This document shows, in pieces, positions 48,297-60,870 of a stretch of 64,000 bases of DNA. Positions within the stretch are counted from its first letter, which is position 1. The number at the start of each line of letters is the position of its first letter. The notes beneath the pieces are model-generated. The model ran no database searches. It saw only the letters and a list, made by a program, of their open reading frames with translations, and had not been told where the DNA came from. Origin of the DNA: Yamagishiella unicocca (lineage: Eukaryota > Chlorophyta > Chlorophyceae > Chlamydomonadales > Volvocaceae). The DNA is taken from the NCBI GenBank assembly GCA_003116995.1, contig BDSL01000145.1, forward strand, positions 62,001 through 126,000, read 5' to 3'. The position numbers and the translations under genes are program-made.

Positions 48297-51028
48297 CGTG
48301 TGTGGCTTCGCTGAGCTGCCGCGTCGATGCGTCACAAGAGCCCTAGAGCTAAAGCGAGTCTTGGTTGGAAGCAGTGGGAAATCAGTATTGCTGCGGTCAG
48401 TCTAGATTGTCGGTAATACCTTACAGGGAACCAGAACGGATGCTGGTTATTGCCCTTTGGCGTGGTAAACAAGCGGTTTGCGAGTAAAAAAACATAGAAT
48501 AGATGCCGGCAAGAGAGTATTAGGTCATTGGGCGTCTGCTTGAGGTGTCGCGTGTCGGCACTTGCACATATGCAGTTCCTACAATGGAGTGCAAGCTCAC
48601 GGAACCCTCATTTGTCAGGAAATATATATAATTGCACGCCTGTCGTGAGTGGCAGGAAGGCTCCCTGGGCCTCCATAGGCCCCGGGGGCGCGCAAAAGTG
48701 GGGATTTCCGCGGAAGTCCAAGAGGAGATCACGACCACCTCCCTGCGATCTGCAAAACATACTTGGATGCCAAACAATGATATATAGCATAGCACTTAGG
48801 CGTAGTCTTACACATGTGTTCGCCGCGCGGTGTACGCTCTTCTGACTTCAACCATTGGAACGGGCGTAACCTATAATCCGATTAGAAAACAAAAACTGAA
48901 TGCACTTTACCGCCAACCATTATGCGTTGCCCGACGCCCGACGTCTACCGCACGCTGAAGATACCATCCCATTTGCAAACCTGGATGAAATAATAGCTTC
49001 TGGGACAAAGTTGACCCTTCCTTATAGGTTGCCTTGCCTAGTTCAGAGCAATGGACGCGGGACAAGCGATCGTCCCCGACTTGGTTCATGATATCATTGC
49101 ACGCACGGTTTTCCTAGGTCGGCTTCGTATTATTTTACGCCAAAGCTTAATCTTCTACGGTTCTGAACGACAGCACGGCACATAACAACCGTAGGAACGT
49201 GAGCTTTGGCGGAAGTTCACCGGTATATGTTTTCTAAACCGGATGAACGTACGTCAAAGCTCACGTTTCTATGGTGCAATTGTTGCTTCAGGAATACTCC
49301 TGCTTCCCGCCTTGTCGAAGGCCACAAACGTACCAATTCGTATATTTCAGTATGGGCACGCTGTATTACCTCGGCTGCAGCTGCAGAAAGCTGTTACCAT
49401 ATCGTAACATACAATCCACACGGTGCCTGGCATCGTCAGGCGTCGTCCGCGGCCGCAAAAAGATGGCAACGGGCACGTTCCAACGTGTACGACCAACGTG
49501 CCATCCTGACACGTTCACTGCTGGCCGTGCATTGTATGTGTATCTTAGGCCGAAGGCATGGTTCCCATGGACTGAAGCAGGTTGGGGTTTGCACGGGGGT
49601 TGCACGCACATCATGAAGGTGCTCCCAGCAGTGCCACGCATCAACCCTTTGGCGTGCCTTGTATTACGGCCATTTTCGACCATACATCGACGGACAAAAA
49701 CGTTATAAGTCCCGCCATCCCCCACTCCGTATTTTACAAGCTGTAATATTCCCGTAGACAGTCAGACAGTATGTGTCTGCTGAGCGCTGGGCACCTTGTG
49801 CGACGCTTCGCCCCTGTTGACGTTTTGCGCGGCGCATGCAGGCCCGGAAGGTGGGGGCAGCGGGCAGCGGCGCGTCGGCCTCCCGACAGGGCGGCGGAGC
49901 GAAGACAGGGTGGAGTGGTTCCACCACCAACCAAACACGCCAGCTGTCAGGTGCACAGGCTGTCACGCCGTGTCCCGTTTAGGAAACACTAGTGTGATGT
50001 CATAGGATTGGCAACGCACCAGCACGCTTGAGGACTAGGCAGGATCGGACGAAACATCCGCGCAAGGCCGCTGTCCCATAAAATGGGGAGCTGCAGGAGG
50101 GGGATGCTGTGCTCGTGTCGTGACAAGGCAGCTGTGCCTGTGCGCTAGCAGGCAAGGACTACTTATTTAACATACAAACGTAGGAGCGCGTTGTGATGTG
50201 TCTTCTAGGCGCTAGCACGCGGCTTCGGCTTGTGGGCTTCAGGAGGCCACCAGGGCCCTTCGGTGCTCGGTGAGGCTAGGTGTCCAGCCCATGAAGCCTC
50301 ACAGGCTCCAGGGAACGCTGATGCGGAGATGCCCCCAACTATTGTTGTATTTATTATTCCATCTACACAGCGGCTTGGTCTCCTGCGCATCCCAGTGTCC
50401 AGCCTGGGTTAGATGGTGGAGAGGGCCGAAGTTGGGCAGCTACCGTACAAGTCAGGAGGTGTCGTCGAATGCAAAGGTGTATGGGCGTGTGTGTAACCCC
50501 CCAAAATTCAGGATACTGCGCTAGAAGCAGAGGGGATGTAGGGGCACTCTAAGCCATCCCTGGCCATTGCAGACCAACTCACGTCATTTTGTATCGCGCT
50601 GTATCCTGATAAGCATTGGCAACCTTCTGCCACCTTCTGCAAGAACACTTCGGCGTAGGCTCCCGCACCAGAAACCCCGCCCTCCTGCTACTCGGCTTCA
50701 GATGCCGGTACTACTGCCGCCGCAGCGTAGTAACAGCAGCGAGCGGGCGAAGCACGGTGATTCCTAGGACCCGGCCCCTCCATGCCGCTCCTCGGCAGCC
50801 GGCCGGGCCAAACACCGAGCGTTAATGGAAGTTCCAGGGTGCAGGCGTGTCAGGGCATGGGTGAATCATGTGGCGTTTAAGGCCGCGAAGGCATCGAGGC
50901 ACCCAGCAAAAGTCCGTACCGATTTCGCCAAGGGTCGGCTTCTTACCAAGACACATTGTTATTCGTTTCAGTATTTGTAATAAGAACGTAGATGTAAGTC
51001 AAAGAGTTATCTTTATACACGGGCAGCC
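48297..51028. other. Long divergent intergenic region, F-box gene / JmjC gene
   Basis: 2.7 kb, AT-richer than the genes on either side. It contains the hairpin at 49196-49267. Short ORFs show no family resemblance. The promoters of both flanking genes should lie at its two ends. Confidence 0.5.
49196..49267. repeat. 72-bp inverted repeat (hairpin)
   Basis: Outer arms AACGTGAGCTTTG (49196-49208) and CAAAGCTCACGTT (49255-49267) are perfect complements. The inner part pairs again with small mismatches (GTTCA.CCGGT against ACCGG.TGAAC) around a loop of about 13 bases. It could be a small RNA precursor or the remains of a foldback element. Confidence 0.8.
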
Positions 51029-54000
51029 ATGCCCGCTGTTGGCACGCAGCTGGCGCACAAAGCTGCGCTCGCCCGGTTCGCGGTAGAACAGCATTTACTA
51101 CACGACGATGAACCGCATAGAGTGCTAGAACACGCTAGCAATGATTTTGACACAAATGGCACACCGCTTGAGCGCCGAGAATGTACCATGCATACAGTCG
51201 AACCGCATCTTCGCGCAATCGGTCTTTTGACGCCTGTGCAGCCGACATGTAAGTTAAGGCTTGATGTTTACGGGGGGCAGCGTGAGTCTATTTATTGGTA
51301 ATTGCGGGCTGGCTTCTGTTATCCAAGCGATGCAGTTCGTTAGGAAGGTGGAGTGTACTTGGGTATGTGAACTGACAAGTAATGATGTGCGGCCTGTGCG
51401 TTGCCCACTTCGCCCGGATGGCTCTTGCTCGTGCAGCTGACCGGTATCCCTGCTGCGAGTGTGCCCGCCTTGGCGTTGACAATGGCCCCACGCTCCTGGA
51501 CACGACTCTGCAACCGGATGGCGGCGTGCGGATTATCCAACTGCCTGTGGAGGACCTGATTGAGCGGCGTCGATTGGTGACCAAGACATGGTGCCGCAGC
51601 GCCCGGCGCGCGGCTTGCGCACCGTTGCTGCCTGGGGGCAAGGAGCATTTCTTATGCGAGGAGCACTTGCAGCTACTTCTGGCCCAGTCACAGTACCTGC
51701 GCCTTCCGCTGAAGGTAACGGGTCGGCGCCCGGTGGGTGGTAGCCTCGCGTGGGGATGCTTATCTGAATCCTTGCCATACCACTTCCTCGCCCCCGCATC
51801 CGCAAATTTGGCTTAGACAGCTTCAGGCCCGGCTGTCTCTCCTAACGCAACTGAATCCCCCTCTCTACCAATCGACCGGTCCGACTCCTCGCCCTACTTA
51901 AACCCTAGCCCACGCCTCGCCCACGCCTCGCCCACACCTCTCCGAAACCCAGCCCAACATAGTAACCACATCTACCTTCGCACCCCATACCGGTGCTCCA
52001 CCCCGTCCCACCATCGCCCCCGCACTGGTTCGCCGCTCCCGCCGCCTCGAGTGCCGACCCGCGGGTTTCCTCTCACCTTCCCCCCCGCCTCGAGGCGCCC
52101 CCTGAGCCCTCCCCCCCCACGTACGGGGTATCGCCGCCATCTCTCCACTCCTCCGCGCTCTGCCTCTCCCTCCCCCTCCGTGCTCAGGTCCGCGACTGGC
52201 TCCTTCGCGGCTGCTGCCTGGATTGCGCCTATGCGTGTGCGGGAGAGGCGACTCCGGCGCCCGGCTGTGAGGCAGCGCCTCGGCTCACCGACAGCCAGGC
52301 GGAGGATCTGCGCACCAGCCTGGCCCCCATGCTGGAGCTGCTGCTGTACCCGCCGGGGCTCAGCGATGAGGTGGGGTGGGGGCCAGCGGGGGGCGAGTCC
52401 ATCAGTGCACACAACTTAACTCAAAGCGTCAACTAACGTAGGCGGGCTGCTGACAAAGTGCGTTCGTGTGGGGCGGGACTCAGGGGGGGCGGGATCCAGG
52501 GGGGGGGCGGGACTCGTGTGTTTGTAGAGCAGCGCGATGCGAGAGGGGAGGGGGAGGGCACGCGCAGCGGGATGACCGGCGTGGTAGGGTGCGGCAGCTG
52601 TCTGCTAGTTCGCCCTGTCGTGGCTGCTTCCCACGCCTGGCGCCTGCTGGCCTGCCGCGTCCTCGCAGGAGCTGGCGGCGGCACCTTTCGGCAACGAGGT
52701 CCCAGTGCTGCGGACTCCCGACGGCGATGGCGGCGGGATGGGCGGCCTGGTTAGCTTGCCGCTGCGGGGGCGCAACTGGTGCCTGGAGTGAGTACACGGG
52801 GGAGGGTTTCGAGGAAGACCCGTGGATGCGAGGAAACACGTTTAGGAAAGACGTTTCAGATGCATGCTGGAGACCGGGGGAGGGGGGTGACACGCGTTGC
52901 ATTAGTAGGCGTTGGTTAGCGGGGACACCTTCAGAAACGGCGCACCGCAGCAGGAGGAAAAACATAAGTAAGGACGTGACGTGGGGTCGACAGGAGACCC
53001 ATGGGTCGGTGGACTTGGGGGGGTTGAGGATGGGGGTGGGGCGAAATGGAGGATACGGTGCTGGAAGCCTAGCGCGGGAAGCCCACACCCAATGTCTCCC
53101 TTTCTCCTAGGTAGTACGGATAACCCCCAGCGTCTCCGTTTTCTTTTTTGGTGTTCCGAATAACCCCCAACTCCGGACTGTGGGTCTGCGTGCCCTCGTG
53201 TGGCGGTGTATGGCGGAGCGGCGAGCCACCACTCTGACCCACAACGCGCACACCCTGGTCCCCGGCTCGGGCTGCTACTCCCTCCCGCTGTGCTGCTGCT
53301 ACCTCCCGCTGCACTGCTACTGCGACCCCACCCCCGCGCCTCCTGCCCTGCGCCCCTCGCCAAGCAGGTGCGGCGGCAACCCCGCCGTGTACCTCTACAA
53401 GCGGAGAGACGACCTGGCGTCAGACCAGGCGCTGTGTCCGCCATGCTGGCTGGCCCTGAGGAATAGGGCCCAGGAGGCGCAACGAGCCGTGCCGTCAACG
53501 GCGGGGGCATCGATTGGCGGCGGCACCACCGGGTTGGATCCTTTAGCTTTGGAGCTGTACTGCTGCCTGCGCCAGGAGATGTTGCTCCGGCTGCACGTCA
53601 TGTTCCCCAGGTCCCCGGGTCGCACGCAGGGGCAGCAGCAGCGGCAGCAGCCAGTGCGGCAGCAGCGGCTGCAGCAGCAACAGCAGCGGTCAGCTGTGCC
53701 GGTGCCGGGGCAGCAGCGAAGAGCGGCGGCGGGGCCGCTGGACTCGGCCCCGCAGCCGCCGCGTGCGCCGCCACGTGATGTCGGAGCGGACGGAGGCGCG
53801 GCTCCCAGTGCTCTCCGCGCTCGCCCCAGTGCCGTCCCCAGGTCACAGGCCGCTCTAGGAGCGACGTCGGCTGCCGCTGGTGACGTCTGTGGGGGCGCCA
53901 ACCTCGCCTGCGCCGGCGAGGGGTGTCAGCGCGAGGTTGACGGCGGCGTCCCGCAGCCCCGGAACCACCAGCCGATAGACGTCCAGCGCCCACAGCATGC

Positions 54001-55337
54001 CGCTGCTGCTGCTGTGCCAGCGCCCGCCCCGCCCCGGCCCGAGTTGGTGTGTTGGACTGAGGAGGGCGGCCACAGAGCCGGTCAGGCCTGCGGTGAGGCC
54101 CCACTGCTGCCAGTGGCGCTGCAGCAGCAGCAGCAACGGCAGCAGCAACCGCCTTATGAGCAGCAACCGCCAGATGGCAGCCCCCAGCTGCACGAGCAGC
54201 AGCTGCAGCTGCAGCTGCAGCGACAACCACACCCTCGGCGGCAGCCGCGCAGTGCAGCGGCCTCGGCGGTGAGCTACGCCTCCAAGGAGCTGTGGCAGAG
54301 GTCGATCGCGCAGCAGCCGGGGCTCCAGCACCACCGCGCAGCACCACCGCCGCCGCGGTTGGCCCAGCCCCAGCCCCAGCTCCAGCCCCTGTCCCGGTCA
54401 CACGTTCCGTTCCAACACCTGCATGAGCAACAGTACCACCAGTTCCAGCACCCTGGCTTTTACCATCCTCACCCTCATCCTCATCCTTATGGGCATAAGC
54501 CTAGGCATCGCGAGCAGCAGCGGCGGGTGCTGCTCCTGCCGGTACCCGCGCCGACGACAGGGTTACCCCAGCAGCCCCTCCAGCAGCACCGCCCGCTGCA
54601 GGCGCCGCAGTACGGCCTCTCCGCGGGCTGGTTCGGCGTCCCTGACCGGGAGTTCCGGGACTGCAACGTGGTGCAGCAGGAGCTCCGACAAATGCTTGCA
54701 GCCCCGATGAACCTGGGGGCCCTGAACGGGCACACACAACCCTACTCGTACTCGCACATACCGTCGCCGCCGCCTTCGCTGCCGTACTGTGGCCCGGGGG
54801 AGCTGGCGCTTCCCTTCGCATACGGAGCTGCGCTGCTGGCGCACCACGGTTCCGGAGCCGGACAGGCGCAGCCGCGCAGGCCGCGGGGTGCGCCAGGCGG
54901 AGCTGGCGCTTTTGCGTGGGATGGCTCTTCGAAAGCAGCGGTTCTGCCGCAGCCCGTTGGACCATCGGGGCCGGACAGCGGCAGCGATGATGCGACGGCC
55001 GCGCAGGAGAGGGGTGCGCAGGAGAGGGGTGCGCAGGTGCCTGTGCTCCCGCCGCCTGTGGAGTCAGCCAGCCCTCGCGGACCCAGGCCCAACGGCGCCG
55101 CCGCCGACGGCGATGATCCCAGGACGGCACCCGCAGCAGCAGCGGCGGCGGCACGTGGTTCGCCGTCGCCGTCGCCACCACCGTCTCAACCAGCTCCTGC
55201 GTCTCTGCCAGCAGCCGCCGGCGCCACTGCCGCCGCCGGCGCCGCTGCCGCCGCTGCCGCCGCCGCCGCCACCGCCTGCCCCTCAGCCGCCGCCACCGCC
55301 TGCCCCGCAGCCGCCGCCGCCGCCGGCCCCGCAGCCG

Positions 55338-55369
<32 letters not shown>

Positions 55370-58300
55370 GTCGCCGTCTGCCCCGCTGCCGCCGTCGCCG
55401 CCACCGCCTGCCCTGCCGCCGCCGCCGCCGCTTGCCCCGCTGCCCCTGCCCCGCCACGCGACCCGATGTTCCCCAGCTCCTCGGGACCGGAGCTCAGCAC
55501 CGCCCCCTACAACACGCGCATCGTGCTACCTGGCCTGCACATGGCCGCCATGCTGGGTCTGCCGCCGCCACCGCAGCCGCCGGAGCCCTCCGCGCGGCGC
55601 GAGTGGTTCGACACCACCCCCACGTCCGCGGAGGTGCCTTACTTTGGCGGCGCGCTGGTGCGCTGTGCGCCGCACGTGTCCAAGTCGGTGGGCGAGGTGC
55701 GGCTGGTGGAGGAGGACTGCGCCTACCTCATCCGCAAGGAGGCGCTGCTGCGGCTGCCGGAGGCCAGGCGCCGCCAGCTGCTGGAGCTGGCTCGCGACCA
55801 CAACTCCCGCGGCGGCCCGGTGGTGTTCAGCGGGCCGCTGGGGCTCGTGCACGACCCGGGGGACATGCTGAGCGACGTGCTGGGGGCGATGTGCGCGTGC
55901 GAGGAGGCCATACGCAGCTCCCAGGCGCGAGCGGCGGCGCCGGGGCCGGGCGCGGGTGCGGCAGCGAGTGCGGCAGCGGCAACGGCAGCGGGCATGAAGA
56001 GGGCTGGAGTTGGCCATGGCGGCCGCGGCGGCGGCGGCGCAGCTGATGCACCACTGGAGGGGCCAGTTCCGTGGACGATCGGCGGGTACGAGTGGGCCAA
56101 GCAAAGCCTTGGCGCGGAGCCACTGGCCGATGACGCTGCTAACGACGCTGGATGCAGCAGCACGGCGGCGGCACCGGCGGCGCGGTCTGGGGACCAAGGG
56201 CTGATGGCGCCGCCGGCTCGACGCGACGAGTCCAGGGAGGACTGCAGCGTGGCGGCAGGGCAGGCGTGGCCCGCTGCCGCAGGGACTGCGCCGCCGGCTC
56301 TGCGCGACCACGTGTACGGCCCCGTGCAGCTGTGTTGCATGGACATGGCGCACCGGGACGAGTTCCGGATGGGCACTACGCCCGTGTCGGCGGCGTTCCA
56401 GCCCTTCCTGGGCCGGCACTCCCCGGGGGAGGAGGTGGACCACGCGCACCAGGTCAACCCGTCGCTGCTGCTGCGCTACATGAGGGGCATGATCGACAGC
56501 TTCGCCGTGCAGTCCGACCCACGGGTCGTCCAGCTGCGCGAGCAGTGCGCGGCGCTGCGGCCGCGCGCGCCGCGGGCGATGCTTGCGCAGGCGGCCGCGG
56601 CGGTGGCGGCGGCGGCGGGGCGACGCCGACCGGCGGCGTCGAGCGGCGGGCAGGCGGACGCGGCGGAAGTCCTGGCTCGGGCGCGGGACCGCTCCTTCGC
56701 CCTCCCTGGACACCTGCTTTCCGTCTTGGGCAGCAAACGCTCCGCCGCGGCGGCCGCGCTGTCGTACCATGGTGCCGTACACAAGCGGGGCCCCGCCGCT
56801 GCTGCTCCGCCGCTCACCGCCACTACCGCCGCCGCCGTGGCCGACAGCGATGACCACGGCCGCAGCAGCAGCGAAGATGACAATGCCGACGGTGATGCCG
56901 CTGACGGCGGCGGCGGCGGCGGCGACGCCGCCGGTGACGGCCGTGTGCCCGTGGGCCTCAAGGTGCCCGTGTACCCCCTGACCGCCGACGACACGCTGTT
57001 CATGACCAGCGGCGACCTGATGCGGCTGGCGCACCGGGTGCTCGGGCTGCACGGGCCGCCATGGCTGCGGGACGTGCTGCACGAGCGCCACAACGACGCG
57101 CTTGACTTTGGGACGTGCAGGTGCGGCGGCGGGGCGGGTCCGGGGCTGGTTGGTTGGTCCCCGGGCTCCATTGTCTATTCCTCTATTGTCTATTCTCACC
57201 ACCCCCCCGGCCCCTCCCCCCAGCCTCTCCTTAACCGCCGCCGCCCCCCCGGCCCCTCTCACCCCCGCCTGCAGGCCCGCTGACGGCGGCCTCGGCGTCT
57301 TCGCGCATTTCGCCAACATCCTGCAGCGGCCGCTGCTGGCTCTGGAGCTGGCCACGGGAGCCCACGTGGACCGCTCGCAGCCCGCCACGCTCATGTGCTT
57401 CGCCGTGCCGTTCGCGGTGCCGGAGGAGCTGGACGGCTGCCTCAAGGCGCTCAAGAACGGCCTGGCCGACCGCCGCCAGGCGCACTGGGTGCAGGCGCGG
57501 AACCTGGAGGACCAGTGGCGCCTGCAGCATCCGGCAGCGGCGGCGCACAGGGCGGCGGCGGCAGGGTTGCAGGGCGGCGGTGGCGGCGGCAGCGAGCACG
57601 ATAGCGCTGACGCCGCTGACGCGGCGTTGGGCGCCGCGGCGGCGCCGTGTGCGCAGCGGCGCGGCCGGCAGGCCGCGGCGCCGCTGGCAGCTTCGCTACC
57701 GGCGCCACCGGTGGCGGGCCGCGCCGCGGCCGGCGGCGGCGCCGCCGCCGCCGAAGCGCAGCCGCTGCTGAACGCCGGCCTGGACCGCGCCCCTAAGCGC
57801 GGCTCCGTGTGGGTCATCGTGCCCGGCTGCCGGCTGCACCAGCTCGCACACGCGCTGAACAAGACGATGAAGCGCAGCTGGCCGCGCAACCACAATGGCT
57901 TCTTCTCCGTCAAGTACGGTCGCGACCTGGACGCGCTGGTGAGCGTGTGCTGGAAGCACGGCGTGCCCTTCCACGCCATCTACCACTGCGAGGGCGACCT
58001 GCTGCTGCCCGGCATGGCCGCCACACACGCCGTCATGCCGCTGCACTGCGCCAGCATGAAGATCAGCCAGGACTTCCTCACCCCAGCTGGCCCGGCGCTG
58101 CGGCTGATATGGGAGATCGATGCGCTGCGGCAGGAGCACCACCTGATGTGGGCGGCGCGCCAAGCGCGGGAGCAGCGCTCGGAGGGCCCTCCGCGTGCCG
58201 CCGCCGTCGCCACCGCGGCGCAGGCGGTGCGGGAGAGGGAGCAGCGGGAGCAGCGAGAGCAGCGGGAGAGGGAGCTCCAGGTTGCGCCGGAGGACTGTGC

Positions 58301-58499
58301 GGAGCAGCAGCCCGGGGTGCTGCATCCGCCACTGGAGGTGCAGCAACAGCAACAGGAGCAGCAGCAACAGGAGCAACAACAGGACCAGCAGCAGGACCAG
58401 CAGCGGCAGCCGCAACAGCGGCAGCAACAGCAGAAACAACAACAGAAACAACAGAAACAACGGCAGCAACAGCAGCAACAACAGCGACAACAGCAGCAA

Positions 58500-58537
<38 letters not shown>

Positions 58538-58566
58538 GGAGCAGCAGCAGCAACAGCAGCAACAGG

Positions 58567-58649
<83 letters not shown>

Positions 58650-60530
58650 GGTCAGCGAGCGGCGGTGGTGATGGCGCCAGCCGCGCCAGGTGGCGAAGCG
58701 TCATGTGCGGGAAGGGAGGAAGGCGAGCGCCACCCGTCCCAGCGCATGCAGGCCGAGGGGCCGGGCACGGCACCAGCCGGGCGGCTGGCGGAGGGCAGCG
58801 CGGCAATCACGCCGTCAGCCGCGGACTTGGCGGCGGCGGCGGGTGCGGCGATGCGGGGGGAGACCCCGGGACCTCCCCGGGGCGGCGATGGGCGGAGGAC
58901 GTCCACAGAGCTCCCGGCAGCGACGGCGGCGATGGCGCCGGCGACGTTGGCGACGGCGGCAGGAGGTCCCTCCCTGGACTGGCTGCTGGGCGACGCTGGC
59001 ATGGCCAGTTGGGGGTCCCGGAGGTCTCGCAGCGCAACGCAGCGGCCAATGTACGACAACGACCAGCCGCAACCCCCGCAGCGGCCGGGAGGCGACGCGA
59101 CGTCACCGACGGACGCGACGCCACCCTGGCCGCAGCCGCCACTCCGCGCCTCGGCGGGCCTGGAGGGGCGGCTGCTGGCGCCAGCCGCACCTGCCACCAC
59201 CGGCAACGCCGAAGCGGACACGTGCCCCGCTGGCTGCCCTGGGGAGCAGCCGGCGCCACTGCCGGAACCGCCGGCGCAGGGCCCTGCCACGTCACCCTGC
59301 CCTGTTCCGAGCGACGGCGGCGGTGGCACCGCCGGCGCATGTGGCGAGGTGGACGACGGGTCATCCGGGGGCCGCCCCGACCAGCAGCCGCAGCCGGTTC
59401 GCCCGACAACACCGTCACGGCTGCAGCTCGTGCCGGCGGGTGGGGAGGAAGGTGCGGAGCGGCAGCTGCTGAGGCAGACGCACGTCCAGGAACGACCAGC
59501 TCTGCAGCTGCTGAGGCAGACGCGGCATGACGGGGACGACGGGAACTGTCAGGTTGATGCTGCGGCCGTGGCTTCAGCGGAGGCGGAGGCGGGGCTACTG
59601 GCGCACGCGGGTGTTGAGGCGCGGGTTGAGGCCGCGATGGAGGGGGAGGAGGCGCAGCAGCAGTCGCGGCTCCAAAACCACACAGCGGCAGCTTCGGCAC
59701 CGCGGTTACCCCCGTCTCTGGCTGAAGCAGCCGGGGGACCACTGGCGCTGCTGCCGCCGCAAGTGCTCAGCGACCCTTCTGCCCCGGATCCGTCCGGAGG
59801 TGCGGACAGCGCGGAACTGGCCGCTGAGATAGCGGCCGCTGAGGGACCGGCCGCTGTGGGACCGGCCGTTGAGCAAGCGGCCGACCTGCTCCTCCTACCC
59901 GTATGCGTGGATAGCGCCGCAGGACGCCTCAGCAGCGCGGCCGGGGCCGGCGAGGAGCCGCGCTCCAGCGTCGCGGAGGAGGCGCTGTTCCACCCCGGCC
60001 CGGCAGGGGCCGCAGCGGCCGCCGAGCAGGGCAGCCCCGCGTCACCACCACTTGCGCCGGAGCTCGAGCTGCGGCTGGAGGAGCCGACCGGCGTGGCGGC
60101 GGGGGTGGTCGTCCCGGCGCAGTACGTAGTGCTGGACCAGGACGTGGGGCCGGTTCCGGAGCCGGTCCTGGACCAGGACGTTGGGCCGGTTCCGGAGCCG
60201 GTCCTGGACCAGGACGTGGGGTCGGTTCCGGAGCCGGTTCTGGACCAGGACGTGGGGCCGGTTCCGGAGCACGGGGAAGCGGAGGAAGCCCTGCATGCGG
60301 CGGAAGATGAAGCGGAGGAGGAGTGCCCGTCCGACGCGGCTACGATCCAAGCGCAGGCGGTGCTGCTGGCGCCCGATGGCGGGTCGGGGTGTCTGGGCCG
60401 GCTGGGTGGAGCCCCGGCGCAGCTTCCGATGGAGGAGGGGTCCAGCCCCTCGACACATAAGGTGGGCGTGACACAGCAGTCGGGCGGTTGCAGTCCGAGC
60501 GCTAGTTACGTTACAGTCCGCGAGGCGTAG
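51029..60530 (+). CDS. Giant zinc-finger and JmjC protein, KDM3-like
   Basis: Probable nuclear Fe(II)/2-oxoglutarate histone H3K9 demethylase-like protein. Exons 51029-51248, 51437-51714, 52188-52370, 52669-52787, 53368-57120 and 57275 onwards join in phase. Cys-rich segments lie at residues of about 76-200 (YPCCEC; RGCCLDC). A CLEC...CPPC finger is created by the splice at 52787/53368 (C265, C268, C290, C293). The JmjC part has LATGAHVDRSQPATLMCFAV (H1548, D1550), VWVIVPGCRLHQLAHAL and HGVPFHAIYHCEGDLLLPG, then THAV (H1769) and ASMKISQDFLTPAG, like KDM3 PHQV and IKVALDFVSPE. This gives a possible HxD...H metal site. The domain is divergent, so activity is unproven. Poly-Ala, poly-Gln and 12-residue repeats surround it. 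The frame stops at 60530 (2602 residues), or may splice at 60461 into 60871. Confidence 0.65.
52801..52828. repeat. Recurrent intronic motif, JmjC gene (second copy 52981-53010)
   Basis: GGGTTTCGAGGAAGACCCGT (then GGATG) lies in the intron between exons 4 and 5. A weaker copy, CAGGAGACCCATGGGTCGGT, lies at 52990-53009 in the same intron. It matches the transporter copy at 39111-39136 over about 18 bp. Confidence 0.6.
55200..55450 (+). repeat. GCC/CCG-rich poly-alanine tract
   Basis: About 80 codons read almost entirely Ala with Pro, Thr and Cys in the JmjC frame; another frame reads proline. Simple-sequence DNA inside the coding exon. Confidence 0.85.
58325..58649 (+). repeat. CAG/CAA poly-glutamine tract, about 108 codons
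   Basis: A nearly pure Gln run with scattered Glu, Asp, Lys and Arg, encoded by mixed CAG and CAA, begins about 100 residues after the JmjC core. Confidence 0.95.
60129..60272 (+). repeat. 36-bp repeat, 4 copies, encoding VLDQDVGPVPEP
   Basis: Four head-to-tail units of 36 bp encode VLDQDVGPVPEP with one G-to-S change. They lie near the C-terminus of the JmjC frame. The high DNA identity suggests recent expansion. Confidence 0.95.
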
Positions 60531-60870
60531 GCTAGCGGGCGGGGGCAGGGGGGGTTAAAGATAATCCGCGAATCCACGGCCGACAAACCAAGGGCGATGA
60601 AGGTGGTGGAGGAGGGACGCTAGTGGGACTGGAGGGATGACAGGAAGCCAGCGGGTTGACACCTAGGGAGAGATAAGACCTGGCTGGAGGGGAGCTCACT
60701 TCCAAATGCGGCTGGCCACGGTTGGGGCGGTAGCGCTGCACGGCTGGGTGCGTGCGCAGCAGCGTGGGTACTCGGCAACATGCAGACATTGCTTGTGACC
60801 GCCGCGGCTCCACCGCTTACCTGCCGTGGGATGCCATGGCCCTCGTGGGGGCCGTTGTGTCGTTGCGCAG

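Noticed and set aside
49206..49708. Two overlapping plus-strand frames of about 140 codons
   Set aside because: They lie in AT-rich intergenic DNA beside the hairpin, with no recognisable motif.
54789..55871. Long overlapping plus-strand frame (360 codons) of Pro/Arg-rich sequence
   Set aside because: An alternative frame of a GC-rich, repeat-rich exon; its composition is explained by the codon bias of the real frame.
53180..57283. A 1367-codon frame starting at an ATG at 53180 as the start of the JmjC gene
   Set aside because: The residues before 53368 look like translated intron, while the splice from 52787 restores a zinc finger and brings in upstream Cys-rich exons in phase.
57696..58649. 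Minus-strand frame beginning with a long poly-leucine run
   Set aside because: Antisense of the poly-glutamine CAG tract in the JmjC exon.
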